Assembly (NCBI RefSeq): GCF_030286045.1
Contig: NZ_CP127390.1
Coordinates: forward strand, 3,055,482-3,119,481
Reading direction: 5' to 3'
DNA from: Propionimicrobium sp. PCR01-08-3
GTDB lineage: Bacteria; Actinomycetota; Actinomycetes; Propionibacteriales; Propionibacteriaceae
Length of the DNA stretch: 64,000 bases
In this document: piece by piece, positions 17,723-26,349 of the stretch
Layout of the letters: each line of letters opens with the position of its first letter
Numbering within the stretch: position 1 is the stretch's first letter
Program-made: the position numbers and the translations under genes
The notes under the pieces: generated by a model
Told to the model about the DNA's origin: nothing
Databases searched by the model: none
The model's input: the letters and a program-made list of their open reading frames with translations, nothing else

Positions 17723-18913
17723 TCAGCCGAGCAGCTCGGCGGTCTGGCGGGCCATCGCCAGTTCTTCGTTGGTCGGCACAACGAGCACCTTGACCTTGGA
17801 CGCATCGGTCGAGATGACCCGGGGATCCTTGGAGCGCTGAGCGTTGGCGTCCTCGTCCAATTCGACGCCGAGACCACCCAGCCGGGCGCAGACCTCGGAG
17901 CGAACCAGCGCGGCGTTCTCGCCCACACCGGCGGTGAAGGTGATGGCGTCCAGGCCGCCCAGCAGGGCCGCGTAGCCGCCGATGTAGAACGCGATGCGGT
18001 GAATGTAGACGTCCATGCCGATGCGGGCCTGCTCGTTGCCGGCGTCGATCGCGGACTCGACGTCACGCATATCGGTGTGGCCGGTCAGCCCGAGCATGCC
18101 GGAGCGCTTGTTGAGCTCGTCGTCGATCTCGGCGGAGCTGAGACCGAGTTCGCGGCTCAGGTAGCCGACGATGCCGGGGTCGATGTCGCCGGAGCGGGTG
18201 CCCATCACCAGGCCGGCCAGTGGGGTGAGGCCCATCGAGGTTTCAATGGCATGCCCGGAGTCGACGGCCGAGATCGAGGCGCCGTTGCCGAGGTGGCAGA
18301 CGATCTGCTTGAGGTCGTCGCGTCCCAGCAGCTTGGAGACCTCGCCGCTGACGAACTGGTGGCTGGTGCCGTGGAAGCCGTACTTGCGGATGCGGGTGCG
18401 CTTGGCCAGGTCGGTGTCGATGGCGTAGGTAAAGGCCTCGGCGGGCAGCCGGACGAAGAATGCGGTGTCGAAGATGCCGACATGGGGAATCTCGGGGAGC
18501 AGCTTGCGGGCCGCCTCGATGCCGGAGATACCGGCCGGATTGTGCAGCGGAGCCAGCGGCGACAGTTCACGCAGAGTATCGACGACTTCGTCGGTGATCA
18601 GCGTGGGGTCAGCGAACTTGTCGCCACCATGCACGGTGCGGTGCGCGACGGCCACGGTGGAGGAAAGGTCAGGACCGTGCTGCTTGAAGAGGTCGAAAAC
18701 AGTTGCCAGAGCGGCTTCGTGGTTGTCGAGCTCTTGGTCGACGTGGAACTCGCCGGGCTCACCTGCGAGCACCTCATGGTCGATGGTTCCGGTGGTGCCG
18801 GTCGCGATGCGCTGCACGATGCCCTTGGCAAGCAGTTCTTCGCTCTCGACGTCGATCATCTGGTATTTGATCGAGCTTGATCCACAGTTCAGGACGAGGA
18901 TCGGCTTGGACAT
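17723..18913 (-). CDS. ackA: Acetate kinase
   Basis: Converts acetyl phosphate and ADP to acetate and ATP. The 396-residue protein has all the family motifs: LNCGSSSIKY at the start, AHRTVHGG, FHGTSHQF, GTRSGDIDPG and FTAGVGENAA. It is cytoplasmic and full length. In most relatives ackA follows pta directly (established knowledge); here pta lies about 4.9 kb upstream on the same strand with an IS, an acyltransferase and toxin-antitoxin genes between, and pta has its own terminator. ackA must therefore have its own promoter in 18914-19149. Confidence 0.97.
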   Translation of the reverse strand: MSKPILVLNCGSSSIKYQMIDVESEELLAKGIVQRIATGTTGTIDHEVLAGEPGEFHVDQELDNHEAALATVFDLFKQHGPDLSSTVAVAHRTVHGGDKFADPTLITDEVVDTLRELSPLAPLHNPAGISGIEAARKLLPEIPHVGIFDTAFFVRLPAEAFTYAIDTDLAKRTRIRKYGFHGTSHQFVSGEVSKLLGRDDLKQIVCHLGNGASISAVDSGHAIETSMGLTPLAGLVMGTRSGDIDPGIVGYLSRELGLSSAEIDDELNKRSGMLGLTGHTDMRDVESAIDAGNEQARIGMDVYIHRIAFYIGGYAALLGGLDAITFTAGVGENAALVRSEVCARLGGLGVELDEDANAQRSKDPRVISTDASKVKVLVVPTNEELAMARQTAELLG

Positions 18914-19149
18914 AGTAGTTGGGTCCCCCTTGCTGAGAAGTCACGACGGTAAGCCACTTTACAGCCGGGACGCTGGGCTTGCTCCCTCGCCTGGGTCATC
19001 TGTGATCACCGAAAGGCGTGCGACGCCTGCGCGGCTCGAGCCCGCCGGGTACCGACTGCCATTGCGGCCGGAGATCGCCCACGCTTCAACGCAGCCGCAG
19101 ATTTCTTGGTGGTCGCCTTCTTGTCCTCATTCGGGCTGTAACCCGGCGT

Positions 19150-19212
19150 GTTGCCTCATGTCAAGATGCCCGCGTGTTGGGGGTCGTTGACTCGTCGGGT
19201 TTTGCCCGCTTG
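19150..19212 (+). repeat. Left end of IS: two tandem terminal repeats
   Basis: The outer copy (19150-19176) matches the inner right copy at 24 of 27 positions by hand alignment. The inner copy (19186-19212) matches at about 19 of 27. The starts are 36 bases apart, mirroring the right end. Confidence 0.8.
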
Positions 19213-20435
19213 CGGGTGCTCATTTTGGTGCGGCTGAGGTAGACGTGGTTGGTTTTGGCGCGGCGTTGGGTTTGGCCGCGGCGGCGGGCGAGTTCGGTGA
19301 GGTTGCCTTGGATGTCGGCGATGCGGTTTTTCAGGTCGAGTAGGTCGGTGTCGTGGTGCAGGGTTTCGAGGTGGGTCTGGTCGTGGGGGTCGAGGATGTC
19401 GGGGTAGTGGTGTCGTAGGCGGTTGAGTGGTGTGGTGGCGGTGTCGTAGCGTTTGGAGACTTTCGCGCCGGTGCGGGTTTTGGAGATGAGTTTTTGTTGG
19501 GGCAAGAACAGATTGACTTGGAGTGAGACCAGGGGCCAGAGCTGGTTGAGCAGGTCGAGTTCGCGGGCGGTGTCGTAACGGTAGTAGCCGACGTTGCGGC
19601 GCACGACTGACCAGTTTTTCTCTTCGACGTGGGCTTGGTCGTTGGAGTGGGAGGCTCGGCCCCGGGAGAAGGTGATGTGGCGGGTGGTGCACCAGCGCAG
19701 CAGGTGGTGGTTGATGAATTCGGAGCCGTTATCGGAGTGGATGCCGGCGATGTGGAACGGGAATCGGAGGTGGAGTTGGTCCAGTCCGGCGGACACGATG
19801 CGTTCGCCTTTGGATCGGACAGTGATGGTTTCGGTCCAGCCGGTGGCGATGTCGGTGGCGTCCAGGCTGTAATGGAATTGGCCGTTGTTGTCGCCGCCTT
19901 CGTGGCCGACCAGGTCGATTTGGATGAAGCCGGGGACGGTGTCGTTCCACTGGGCCCAGGTTTTGAGTGGGATCGAGGTCTTCAGCAGGGATCCGGGACG
20001 GGTGTGGGACATGCCCTTACCGGCGACTAGCCCGACCCGGGCGGGAGCGAGACGGCGATCGATCGTGGCCGCGGACATGGCCTGGACCTGCTCGATGATC
20101 TCGCTGGGTGTGTTGTCGAGGTGTCCGTGCCGGGTCAGGTTGGCCAGGGTTTCGGGCAGTGCGGGTCGCAGGCGTTTACCGCAGGGCCCGTCCAGTATCG
20201 CCCAGCAGCGGGTCAACAGATCGACCGCGGCCTGGTCGTAGCGCTGGAGAGGGGTTCGTGGCCGGCGTGGGCGCGGGTCAGGGTTAGCGAGCATGGTCCG
20301 GATCGCTTTACGGGCATGGTCACGATGCCAGCCAGTCACCGCACAGACGGCGTCCAGAATCTGACCCTTCTCCGTCTTGGTCGCCTTCGGCCACTTCGCC
20401 AACTGCGCCTTCGTAATCGCTTTACGCGCTGCCAT
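19161..20435 (-). CDS. IS transposase, integrase-core (rve) type
   Basis: A 424-residue transposase. The N-terminal 100 residues contain a helical DNA-binding region (TKTEKGQILDAVCAVTGWHR, then ARKAI). The catalytic core has IDLVGHEGG for the first aspartate, HSDNGSEF for the second and a glutamate in QAHVEEKNW, the DDE arrangement of rve-family transposases. The C-terminal third is basic and histidine-rich. Of two possible starts, ATG at 20435 is preferred because GGAG lies six bases ahead of it; the upstream ATG is at 20447. The reading frame is intact, so the element may be active. Confidence 0.9.
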   Translation of the reverse strand: MAARKAITKAQLAKWPKATKTEKGQILDAVCAVTGWHRDHARKAIRTMLANPDPRPRRPRTPLQRYDQAAVDLLTRCWAILDGPCGKRLRPALPETLANLTRHGHLDNTPSEIIEQVQAMSAATIDRRLAPARVGLVAGKGMSHTRPGSLLKTSIPLKTWAQWNDTVPGFIQIDLVGHEGGDNNGQFHYSLDATDIATGWTETITVRSKGERIVSAGLDQLHLRFPFHIAGIHSDNGSEFINHHLLRWCTTRHITFSRGRASHSNDQAHVEEKNWSVVRRNVGYYRYDTARELDLLNQLWPLVSLQVNLFLPQQKLISKTRTGAKVSKRYDTATTPLNRLRHHYPDILDPHDQTHLETLHHDTDLLDLKNRIADIQGNLTELARRRGQTQRRAKTNHVYLSRTKMSTRKRAKPDESTTPNTRAS

Positions 20436-20460
20436 CGTGAGCTCCATTCGTTATAGATCC

Positions 20461-20522
20461 CACGCGGGCATCTTCAAATGAGTCAACGACTCGCGCTACG
20501 CGGGCATCTACGATGAGTCAAC
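20461..20522 (-). repeat. Right end of IS: two tandem terminal repeats
   Basis: The inner copy (20461-20487) and the outer copy (20497-20522) both read CGCGGGCATCT from the inside and end ATGAGTCAAC outward. The outer copy is one base shorter. The period is again 36 bases. Confidence 0.82.
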
Positions 20523-20554
20523 GCGCCCGGTTCTTGTTTCAGGGTTTTCTCAGG

Positions 20555-20560
20555 TAAAGT
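20555..20560 (+). promoter_or_regulatory. Possible -10 box of the acyltransferase gene, next to the IS end
   Basis: TAAAGT at 20555-20560 lies 7 bases before the GTG start of the acyltransferase and 33 bases outside the IS end. A weak TTGTTT lies 15 bases upstream of it. No ribosome site is visible, so a leaderless transcript is possible. The IS insertion may have altered upstream promoter elements. Confidence 0.3.
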
Positions 20561-20566
20561 CTCCGG

Positions 20567-22600
20567 GTGCAGTCTTCTCCGAGTCTCGTTGCCCGCTATT
20601 CGGGATTTCGTCCAGAGATTCAGGGCTTGCGCGCCGTCGCAGTGCTCATGGTCGTCGTCTACCACGTCTTCATTGGCCGGGTTTCGGGTGGCGTAGACAT
20701 CTTCTTGCTGATCTCAGCCTTCTTCATGACCTTGTCGTTTGTCCGCAAGCTTGAGGGCGAACGACCTCTCGCGCTCGGGCGATACTGGCTGCACACATTT
20801 AAGCGCCTGCTGCCGTTGGCGGCAGCGACTATCTTGGTCACTTCGCTGTTGCTGGCCGTCTTCTATCCGGAGGGATCGGTCTGGGCTTTCCGTCGAGATG
20901 GCTTGGCGTCCATCTTCTATGTCGAGAACTGGCATCTGGCCCAAGAACAAGCCGACTACTACGCGACCGACCGTTCACTCTCGTCTCCGTTCCAGCATTT
21001 CTGGTCGTTGTCGATGCAAGGTCAGGTATTCCTGCTCTGGCCACTGATCTTCTTGTTCGCGAGTTGGATTAAGAAGCGCTTCGATATTCGTCCGGTCAAG
21101 ACGCTGGCCGTGACATTCAGCGTGATCTTTGCTGTATCGCTGAGCTACTCGATCTACGCAACCGGGGCAGATCAGGCGTTTGCTTACTTCGATACTCGGG
21201 CTCGACTGTGGGAGTTTGCGCTGGGTTCGCTGCTGGCCCTGGCGATTCCTTTCATCAAGGTCCCCAAGGCCGGACGCCTCGCCCTCGGCTGGGCGGGATT
21301 TGTGAGCATGCTGTCGGTCGGCATTCTGATCGACGTGCAGGGTGTCTTTCCCGGATGGATCGCTCTGTGGCCGCTGGTCTCGGCGGCGGCGATAATGGCG
21401 GTTGGCCAGTCGGGATCTCGTTTCGGTATCGATCGTCTTCTCAGCTGGGGGCCGATCGTCCGGTTGGGAGATTCGGCTTACGCGCTCTATCTCGTGCATT
21501 GGCCATTGCTGATCACCTACATGGTGATCAGGGACCGTCCCGAAGCCGGCCCCCGATCAGGTGTGGTGTTGGTTGTGGCAAGTGTGGCCCTGGCGGTGAC
21601 GCTGACCAGGCTGATCGATGAGCCGCTGCGACGGTGGCACTGGGCCGAGTCGACCACCAAGCACATGGCCATCATTGTGGTCACGAGCGTCGCTCTCGCG
21701 TCGGTCCCGGTGGGTGGCTGGCTCATCTGGGACACCAACCGGGTGCGGATCGAGAGTGAGCAGGCTCGCGAACAGTTCACAAGGAACAACCCCGGCGCCC
21801 AATCGCTGATGCCCGACTTTGTGTATGAGGGCGACGCGGATGCAACCATCCTGCCCAGGGTCGGCGAACTGGACACCCAATGGTTCGGACTTGAAGAAGA
21901 CTGCACCGGTAGGTACGCCACCGACATTGATCTCACGCCCGGCTGGTGCAAGCAATCGCCCATGGTCACGTTTCCATCAAAAACGGTCGTGGTTGTAGGA
22001 AACTCACATAGCGCACAGATGATGGCAGCGATTCTGCCCATTGCTGAAGAACAGAACTGGCAGTTGGTGTCACTTCTGCAGCCCGGCTGCAACTTCACGG
22101 TTGTCGAGTACCTCGATCAATGCACTCCTGCGAATGAGGCATTCAACCGCTATGTTCTCGACCTTCATCCCGACGCCGTGATTCTGCATTCCACCCGGTC
22201 TGATGTGAGTGCAGATGGCGAGAATCTGGTTCCGGGAATTGCCGAGACCATCGACGAATTGATCGACGAGGGTATATCCGTGACCGGAATCCGCGACAAT
22301 CCCCGCACAGAGGACGATCGAGTCGAGTGCTACACCAAGCATCTCGATAACCCGGACGCATGCATGGTTCCCGAGTCGGGTCTGCTGAAACCGATCAACC
22401 CGGCGGAGGAATTGGATAATCGCTCCGGCTACACGAATCTCGATTTCACCGATCTGATCTGTCCCGACGGTCAATGCCCCGTGGTGATCGGGAATGTCTT
22501 GATGTGGCTGGACCCGGGGCATCTGTCGTCCGACTACATCACAACGATGGTGGAACCAGCACGCGATCGCATCGTCTCCGCAGTCGAGGGTGGCTTTTGA
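20567..22600 (+). CDS. Acyltransferase-3 membrane protein with C-terminal SGNH domain (OafA/YrhL type)
   Basis: A 677-residue protein. Residues about 10-370 form an acyltransferase-3 domain with some ten membrane helices, starting FRPEIQGLRAVAVLMVVVYH with the catalytic His, and later HFWSLSMQGQVFLLWPL. After a helix near residue 380 an extracytoplasmic SGNH hydrolase-like domain follows with VVGNSHSAQMM and a late DPGHLSSDY supplying the Asp/His. Such proteins O-acetylate surface glycans or peptidoglycan, the membrane part passing the acyl group outward (established). It may modify the locally made wall glycan (inference). It starts 45 bases beyond the IS end. Confidence 0.9.
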   Translation: MQSSPSLVARYSGFRPEIQGLRAVAVLMVVVYHVFIGRVSGGVDIFLLISAFFMTLSFVRKLEGERPLALGRYWLHTFKRLLPLAAATILVTSLLLAVFYPEGSVWAFRRDGLASIFYVENWHLAQEQADYYATDRSLSSPFQHFWSLSMQGQVFLLWPLIFLFASWIKKRFDIRPVKTLAVTFSVIFAVSLSYSIYATGADQAFAYFDTRARLWEFALGSLLALAIPFIKVPKAGRLALGWAGFVSMLSVGILIDVQGVFPGWIALWPLVSAAAIMAVGQSGSRFGIDRLLSWGPIVRLGDSAYALYLVHWPLLITYMVIRDRPEAGPRSGVVLVVASVALAVTLTRLIDEPLRRWHWAESTTKHMAIIVVTSVALASVPVGGWLIWDTNRVRIESEQAREQFTRNNPGAQSLMPDFVYEGDADATILPRVGELDTQWFGLEEDCTGRYATDIDLTPGWCKQSPMVTFPSKTVVVVGNSHSAQMMAAILPIAEEQNWQLVSLLQPGCNFTVVEYLDQCTPANEAFNRYVLDLHPDAVILHSTRSDVSADGENLVPGIAETIDELIDEGISVTGIRDNPRTEDDRVECYTKHLDNPDACMVPESGLLKPINPAEELDNRSGYTNLDFTDLICPDGQCPVVIGNVLMWLDPGHLSSDYITTMVEPARDRIVSAVEGGF

Positions 22601-22720
22601 GACGCGAGAGTGTGTGACTTTCGAGAATGTGTTTCGAGTCGAGATTGTGGCGCAGAAGCAACTCCGCAACCGGGAGATGTTTTCAGCTGCGAGGTAGCTC
22701 AAGTCGCAGCAACCGGGCGC

Positions 22721-22938
22721 TCAATTCGCGACCGATCCGGCAGCAAACCCGAGTACCGCAAACACATCTTCTCGTGTGATCGATGGGCAGTCAGTGACTG
22801 CCTCATCAACCGTCCTGATCAACCGGCCTGCTTGCAGCCAGTTGGCCGAGTATTGCTGAAACCCGTGATGCGCATGCTGCGGATAGTCGGCATGCCCGCC
22901 ATAATGGTTGGGTCCGCGACGATCCGCGCAGTGTCCAT
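22721..22938 (-). pseudogene. Decayed DUF433 antitoxin-like gene with two frameshifts
   Basis: Reading the minus strand from ATG at 22938 gives RIVADPTIMAGMPTIRSMRI, the start of a DUF433 protein. The match then jumps to a second frame (VSAILGQLAA) and to a third (DEAVTDCPSITREDVFAVLG), ending at 22721. No single frame covers more than part. DUF433 proteins are usually antitoxins paired with DUF5615 PIN-like toxins (established), and no such toxin is present here. It lies behind the mntA-hepT pair in the same direction. The region from 22601 to 22720 shows no other coding signal. Confidence 0.68.
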
Positions 22939-22962
22939 ACCGACGAGACTGCAAAGCATGCT

Positions 22963-23313
22963 TTATTGATCGTGTGTGAGTATCTCAAGCAGCAATTGGA
23001 GCTGCTGGGCGTATTCGGGGAGATCATTGTTTGCGGTTGCAGCGAGAATGCTCATATCGGCGGACCAATAGCCATGCACGATACGGTTGCGAAGGCGCGC
23101 GGGCCGTACCCAATCGATCTCGCTATGCAGCTTCTTGAAATCGGATGGAAGTTGAGCGGCAGCTTCCCCCAATACCGTGAAATTCCATAGAAGCGCGTCC
23201 CTCCGCTGCCGATCGTTGTTCAACTGCTCAACGGACTGATCTCTTACGAGGCGGCACGCTTCACGTGCAGCATCGATCATCTCCGTGATGAGTAGTACCT
23301 CAGGCGGCGGCAT
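22963..23313 (-). CDS. hepT: HepT-like HEPN ribonuclease toxin
   Basis: A 116-residue all-helical HEPN-domain protein (formerly DUF86). The catalytic RX4HXY motif appears as RNRIVHGY near residue 75. In MntA-HepT systems HepT is an RNase neutralised when MntA adds AMP to its tyrosine (established). The tyrosine after the histidine is present here. The start overlaps the 3' end of the mntA gene by 14 bases, so the two are translated together. It is part of the accessory segment between pta and ackA. Confidence 0.9.
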   Translation of the reverse strand: MPPPEVLLITEMIDAAREACRLVRDQSVEQLNNDRQRRDALLWNFTVLGEAAAQLPSDFKKLHSEIDWVRPARLRNRIVHGYWSADMSILAATANNDLPEYAQQLQLLLEILTHDQ

Positions 23314-23596
23314 AGAAATCCTGTGCTTGACTCAGGACGTCGCTGCGGATCAAAGGATGAATCGACTTGCGTGACACCAGATCAACTGGGCGTCCGAACA
23401 GCTCTGACAGCTCGGTGGTCAGATCCTCGATTTCCCACCCCAACTCGACGCCGGGCTTGAGGGAATACAGCAGATCAATATCGGACGCTGGGGTTGCCGT
23501 TCCTCGCGCAACCGAGCCAAAAACCTCGAGGCGTTGAATACCGTAACGCTCGCAGATGCTGCGTAAGCGCCGCCGATCGGCTTCGTCCAGCTTCAT
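23300..23596 (-). CDS. mntA: MntA-like minimal nucleotidyltransferase antitoxin
   Basis: A 98-residue MNT-domain protein. The nucleotidyltransferase signature GSVARGTATPASDIDLL gives the GSx10DxD pattern near residues 27-42, with further acidic residues (PVDLVS) later. It should AMPylate and thereby silence the HepT toxin encoded immediately downstream (established for the family). Length and order (antitoxin first) are typical. I see no recognisable promoter. Confidence 0.9.
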   Translation of the reverse strand: MKLDEADRRRLRSICERYGIQRLEVFGSVARGTATPASDIDLLYSLKPGVELGWEIEDLTTELSELFGRPVDLVSRKSIHPLIRSDVLSQAQDFYAAA

Positions 23597-23777
23597 GAGA
23601 TCAGTCTAGAGGCCGGCAACCCGGTCTGGTTGTAATGAGCGCCGCCCATGCCGCGATTGCCGGCACCACGATTGCGCAATCTCTCCTTCCACGTAGGCGC
23701 TTTCCAGTGCGGCTGGCGGTAGGCATTGGACGCGCGGGTTGGGCAAGCCGTGGTCGCTGTTGAGTGCCCGATACGGC

Positions 23778-23812
23778 GAAGGGCTCGCACCAGTGAATGG
23801 TGCGAGCCCTTC
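23778..23812 (-). terminator. Rho-independent-type terminator after pta
   Basis: A perfect 15-bp stem (GAAGGGCTCGCACCA and its complement) with a 5-base loop lies 26 bases beyond the pta stop codon. Its position shows that the pta message ends here and does not continue toward ackA. Confidence 0.85.
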
Positions 23813-23837
23813 TACTTGTTGAGGTCGTTCAGGCCGA

Positions 23838-25898
23838 TCAGATGCCGGTCTGCGCCTGGATCGCGGTGATCGCCACGGTGTTGACGATGTCGGCCACCAG
23901 GGCGCCGCGCGACAGGTCGTTGACCGGCTTGTTCAGGCCTTGCAGCACCGGGCCGATCGCGATTGCGCCGGAGGTGCGCTGCACCGCCTTGTAGGTGTTG
24001 TTGCCGGTGTTCAGATCGGGGAAGATGAAGACCGTCGCCTGGCCCGCCACCTGGGAGCCGGGCATCTTCGACTTGCCGACCGACGGATCCATCGCAGCGT
24101 CGAATTGGATCGGACCGTCGACCGCGAAATCGGGTTCGGTCTGCTTGACCAGTTCGGTTGCGGCGGCGACCGCGTCCACGTCTTCACCCGAACCCGACGT
24201 GCCGGTCGAGTAGGAGAGCATCGCGACCCGCGGCTCGATGTCGAAGGCCTTCGCGGTGGCCGCCGAACTCGTGGCGATGGTCGCCAGCTGCTCGGGGTTC
24301 GGATTCGGGTTGACCGCGCAGTCGGCGAACACCAGCACCTGCTCGGGCATGCACATCAAGAACGAACCGGACACCACCTTGACGCCCGGCTTGGTCTTGA
24401 TGAACTCGAGTGCCGGACGAATGGTGTTCGCGGTGGTGTGCGTGGCGCCGGAAACCATGCCGTCGGCCATGCCCATGTAGACCATCATCGTGCCGAAGTA
24501 CGACGGGTCGGTCATCTTCTCGCGGGCCTGCTCGATCGTCACGCCCTTCTTGGCGCGCAACTCCGCATACTTCGCGGCGAACGGGTCGGCCAGCTGCGGG
24601 TCGTGCATCGACTGCACCTTGGCGCCCGTGATGTCGAAGCCGAGAGCCGCAGCGTCCGCCCTGACCTTGTCTTCCTCACCCAGCAGCACCAGATCGGCGA
24701 CGCCGCGGCGCAGCAGAATCGAGGTCGCCTCCAAGATGCGGGGATCGCTCGACTCGGGCAGCACGATCGTCTTCTTGTCGCTGCGGGCCTTCTGCATGAT
24801 CTGGTACTCGAACATGCGTGGTGTGCGCAACGCCGTGGACGGCACGTCAAGGGCTGCCAGCAGAGCCTGCTCGTCCACATTCTCGTGGAAGATGCGCAGC
24901 GCCTCGGCGTGCTTGCGCGGTGAACTCATCACCGAACCCTTGAGATCGTGCAGTTTGGACGCCGTCCAGAACGTGCCGCGCTGCACCAAGCCGACCGGCA
25001 CCTGAACCTTCAGGCCGTCCATCAGCTGGCTGATCGCCTCGGGCAGCGGGTAGCCGCCGGTCAGGAAGATCGCCGCGAGATTCGGGAAACTCTGCGAGGT
25101 GTGCGCGGCGACCAGCCCCGGCAGCAGATCGGTGCGGTCGGAGGCCGTCACGATCGAGCATTCGGGCTCCAGCCGGGTCAGCACGTTGGGCAAGGTCATG
25201 CCGGCAACCACGGTGCCGAGCGACTCGTGGTCGAGAGCGGCGGCGTCACCCATCAGGAACTTTGCGTCCAGGGCCTCGAACTGGGCCCGCACGCTCGGCG
25301 CGCTGAGCAGGGCATTCTCGGGCAGTGCGGCGCTGAAACCAAGGCCGAGGGTCTTGAGCTCGGTGCGGATCTGCTCGATGTCGTCCGGGTCGACGCGGTT
25401 GGCCACGGCCCCGACGATCTGATTGTGCAGGTCGCGGAACTGTTTGGCCGCATATTCGACGGACGCCACAACCTGGTCGGGGGTACGGTCGCGTCCACTT
25501 ACGACCAGCAGCACTGGCGAGCTCAGGTTCGCGGCGACACGGGCGTTGAACGCCAGCTCGGTCGGGGACGCGGCCCCGACATAGTCGCTGCCGACCACCA
25601 CCACGGTCTGGAAGCGGTCTTGCAGGGCACCGTACTTGGAGATGATCTCGCTGAGAGCGGCCTCCGGGTCGTCCATGGCGGCGTCAACCTGCACGCCGAT
25701 GGTTTCTTCGTAGGTTTGCTGGATGCCGGAATGCGCCAATAGAGCATTGGCAACTTCGTCGTTGTCGTCGCGGACCATGGGACGGTAAACACCGACCGAA
25801 TCCACCTGCCGCGACAGTGCTTCAATCAGGCACAGGGCGATGGCGCTTTTGCCACCTAGCCCGTCGGGGGACGTAACATACACGCTTTTGTTGGTCAC
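23838..25898 (-). CDS. pta: Phosphate acetyltransferase, long multidomain form
   Basis: Interconverts acetyl-CoA and acetyl phosphate. The protein is 686 residues from the GTG at 25898. The N-terminal part begins KSVYVTSPDGLGGKSAIAL, a P-loop-like dethiobiotin synthetase fold. A DRTGG-type regulatory region follows (about 205-310). The catalytic PTA domain from about residue 360 carries TIVLPESSDPRILEA and GSQVAGQATVFIFPDLNTGN. An upstream ATG at 25961 is in frame, but the family normally starts just before KSVYV. A TATCTT lies 7 bases before GTG, so this may be a leaderless start. It normally works with ackA, which is displaced 4.9 kb downstream. Confidence 0.95.
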   Translation of the reverse strand: MTNKSVYVTSPDGLGGKSAIALCLIEALSRQVDSVGVYRPMVRDDNDEVANALLAHSGIQQTYEETIGVQVDAAMDDPEAALSEIISKYGALQDRFQTVVVVGSDYVGAASPTELAFNARVAANLSSPVLLVVSGRDRTPDQVVASVEYAAKQFRDLHNQIVGAVANRVDPDDIEQIRTELKTLGLGFSAALPENALLSAPSVRAQFEALDAKFLMGDAAALDHESLGTVVAGMTLPNVLTRLEPECSIVTASDRTDLLPGLVAAHTSQSFPNLAAIFLTGGYPLPEAISQLMDGLKVQVPVGLVQRGTFWTASKLHDLKGSVMSSPRKHAEALRIFHENVDEQALLAALDVPSTALRTPRMFEYQIMQKARSDKKTIVLPESSDPRILEATSILLRRGVADLVLLGEEDKVRADAAALGFDITGAKVQSMHDPQLADPFAAKYAELRAKKGVTIEQAREKMTDPSYFGTMMVYMGMADGMVSGATHTTANTIRPALEFIKTKPGVKVVSGSFLMCMPEQVLVFADCAVNPNPNPEQLATIATSSAATAKAFDIEPRVAMLSYSTGTSGSGEDVDAVAAATELVKQTEPDFAVDGPIQFDAAMDPSVGKSKMPGSQVAGQATVFIFPDLNTGNNTYKAVQRTSGAIAIGPVLQGLNKPVNDLSRGALVADIVNTVAITAIQAQTGI

Positions 25899-26349
25899 CC
25901 TACGAAGATACGACGATTCGCGCCCCCATTTCTTGAGGTTGCCGGAATCAGCAAGTGTCATTTGTGTGCGCTACCGCCCTCAGCCGACCACTGTGCTCCG
26001 GCTTCGTGGGTCTCGCACCGGGCTTCGTGGTTCCCGAGCGCGGCCCCCTTTGTTCCCGCGCGCGAAATTGGACGATTCGGGGCCGCGGTGTGCTGCAGGG
26101 CCGCCGCTGCCCCGCTGACTATCCGCGACCGAAATCGACTCCCGCGCCAGGTATCTCGGGCGCGGGAGCAGGTTTCGGGCGCGTCTGTGGGGCTGACGAT
26201 CAGTGCCGCACGTCTCCCCGGATCAGCCGCGCGTGGCGGGCAGTGCTGCGGCGACCGCCATTGCCGCAATCTCGGCCTCCGCGTGAAATCGTTGAGATTC
26301 TCCTGTGGATAACTGAACGATTGGGGTTGCGCTTAACGATCTTTGGGGC
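25899..26349. other. Intergenic region upstream of pta
   Basis: About 450 bases between the divergent pta and AbiEi-like genes. It holds copy 1 of the oriented palindromic repeat (26125-26183) and probably the pta promoter near 25900. The rest shows no convincing gene. Confidence 0.5.
26125..26183 (+). repeat. Palindromic repeat, copy 1 (loop AGGTATCTCG)
   Basis: Two arms (GACTCCCGCGCC and GGCGCGGGAG, with flanking CCGAAATC and GTTTCGGGCGCG) bracket the asymmetric 10-base centre AGGTATCTCG. It shares arms and centre with 27261-27322 and 40961-41020. Copy 1 lies in the upstream region of pta. Confidence 0.8.

Larger units (their letters stand above)
19150..20522 (-). mobile_element. Insertion sequence with rve-type DDE transposase and doubled terminal repeats
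   Basis: A 1.37-kb element. Each end carries two tandem copies, with a period of 36 bases, of a 26-27 base motif beginning GTTGNCTCAT and containing GATGCCCGCGT. Left copies are at 19150-19176 and 19186-19212; right copies, inverted, are at 20461-20487 and 20497-20522. The only gene is the transposase, whose 3' end runs into the left repeat. I see no clear target-site duplication. The IS family cannot be assigned by eye. Confidence 0.88.

Noticed and set aside
22610-22969. 119-codon plus-strand ORF
   Set aside because: It is the antisense shadow of the decayed DUF433 gene and has no coding pattern of its own.
23593-23790. 65-codon minus-strand ORF between mntA and pta
   Set aside because: It runs into the pta terminator and has no family or ribosome site.
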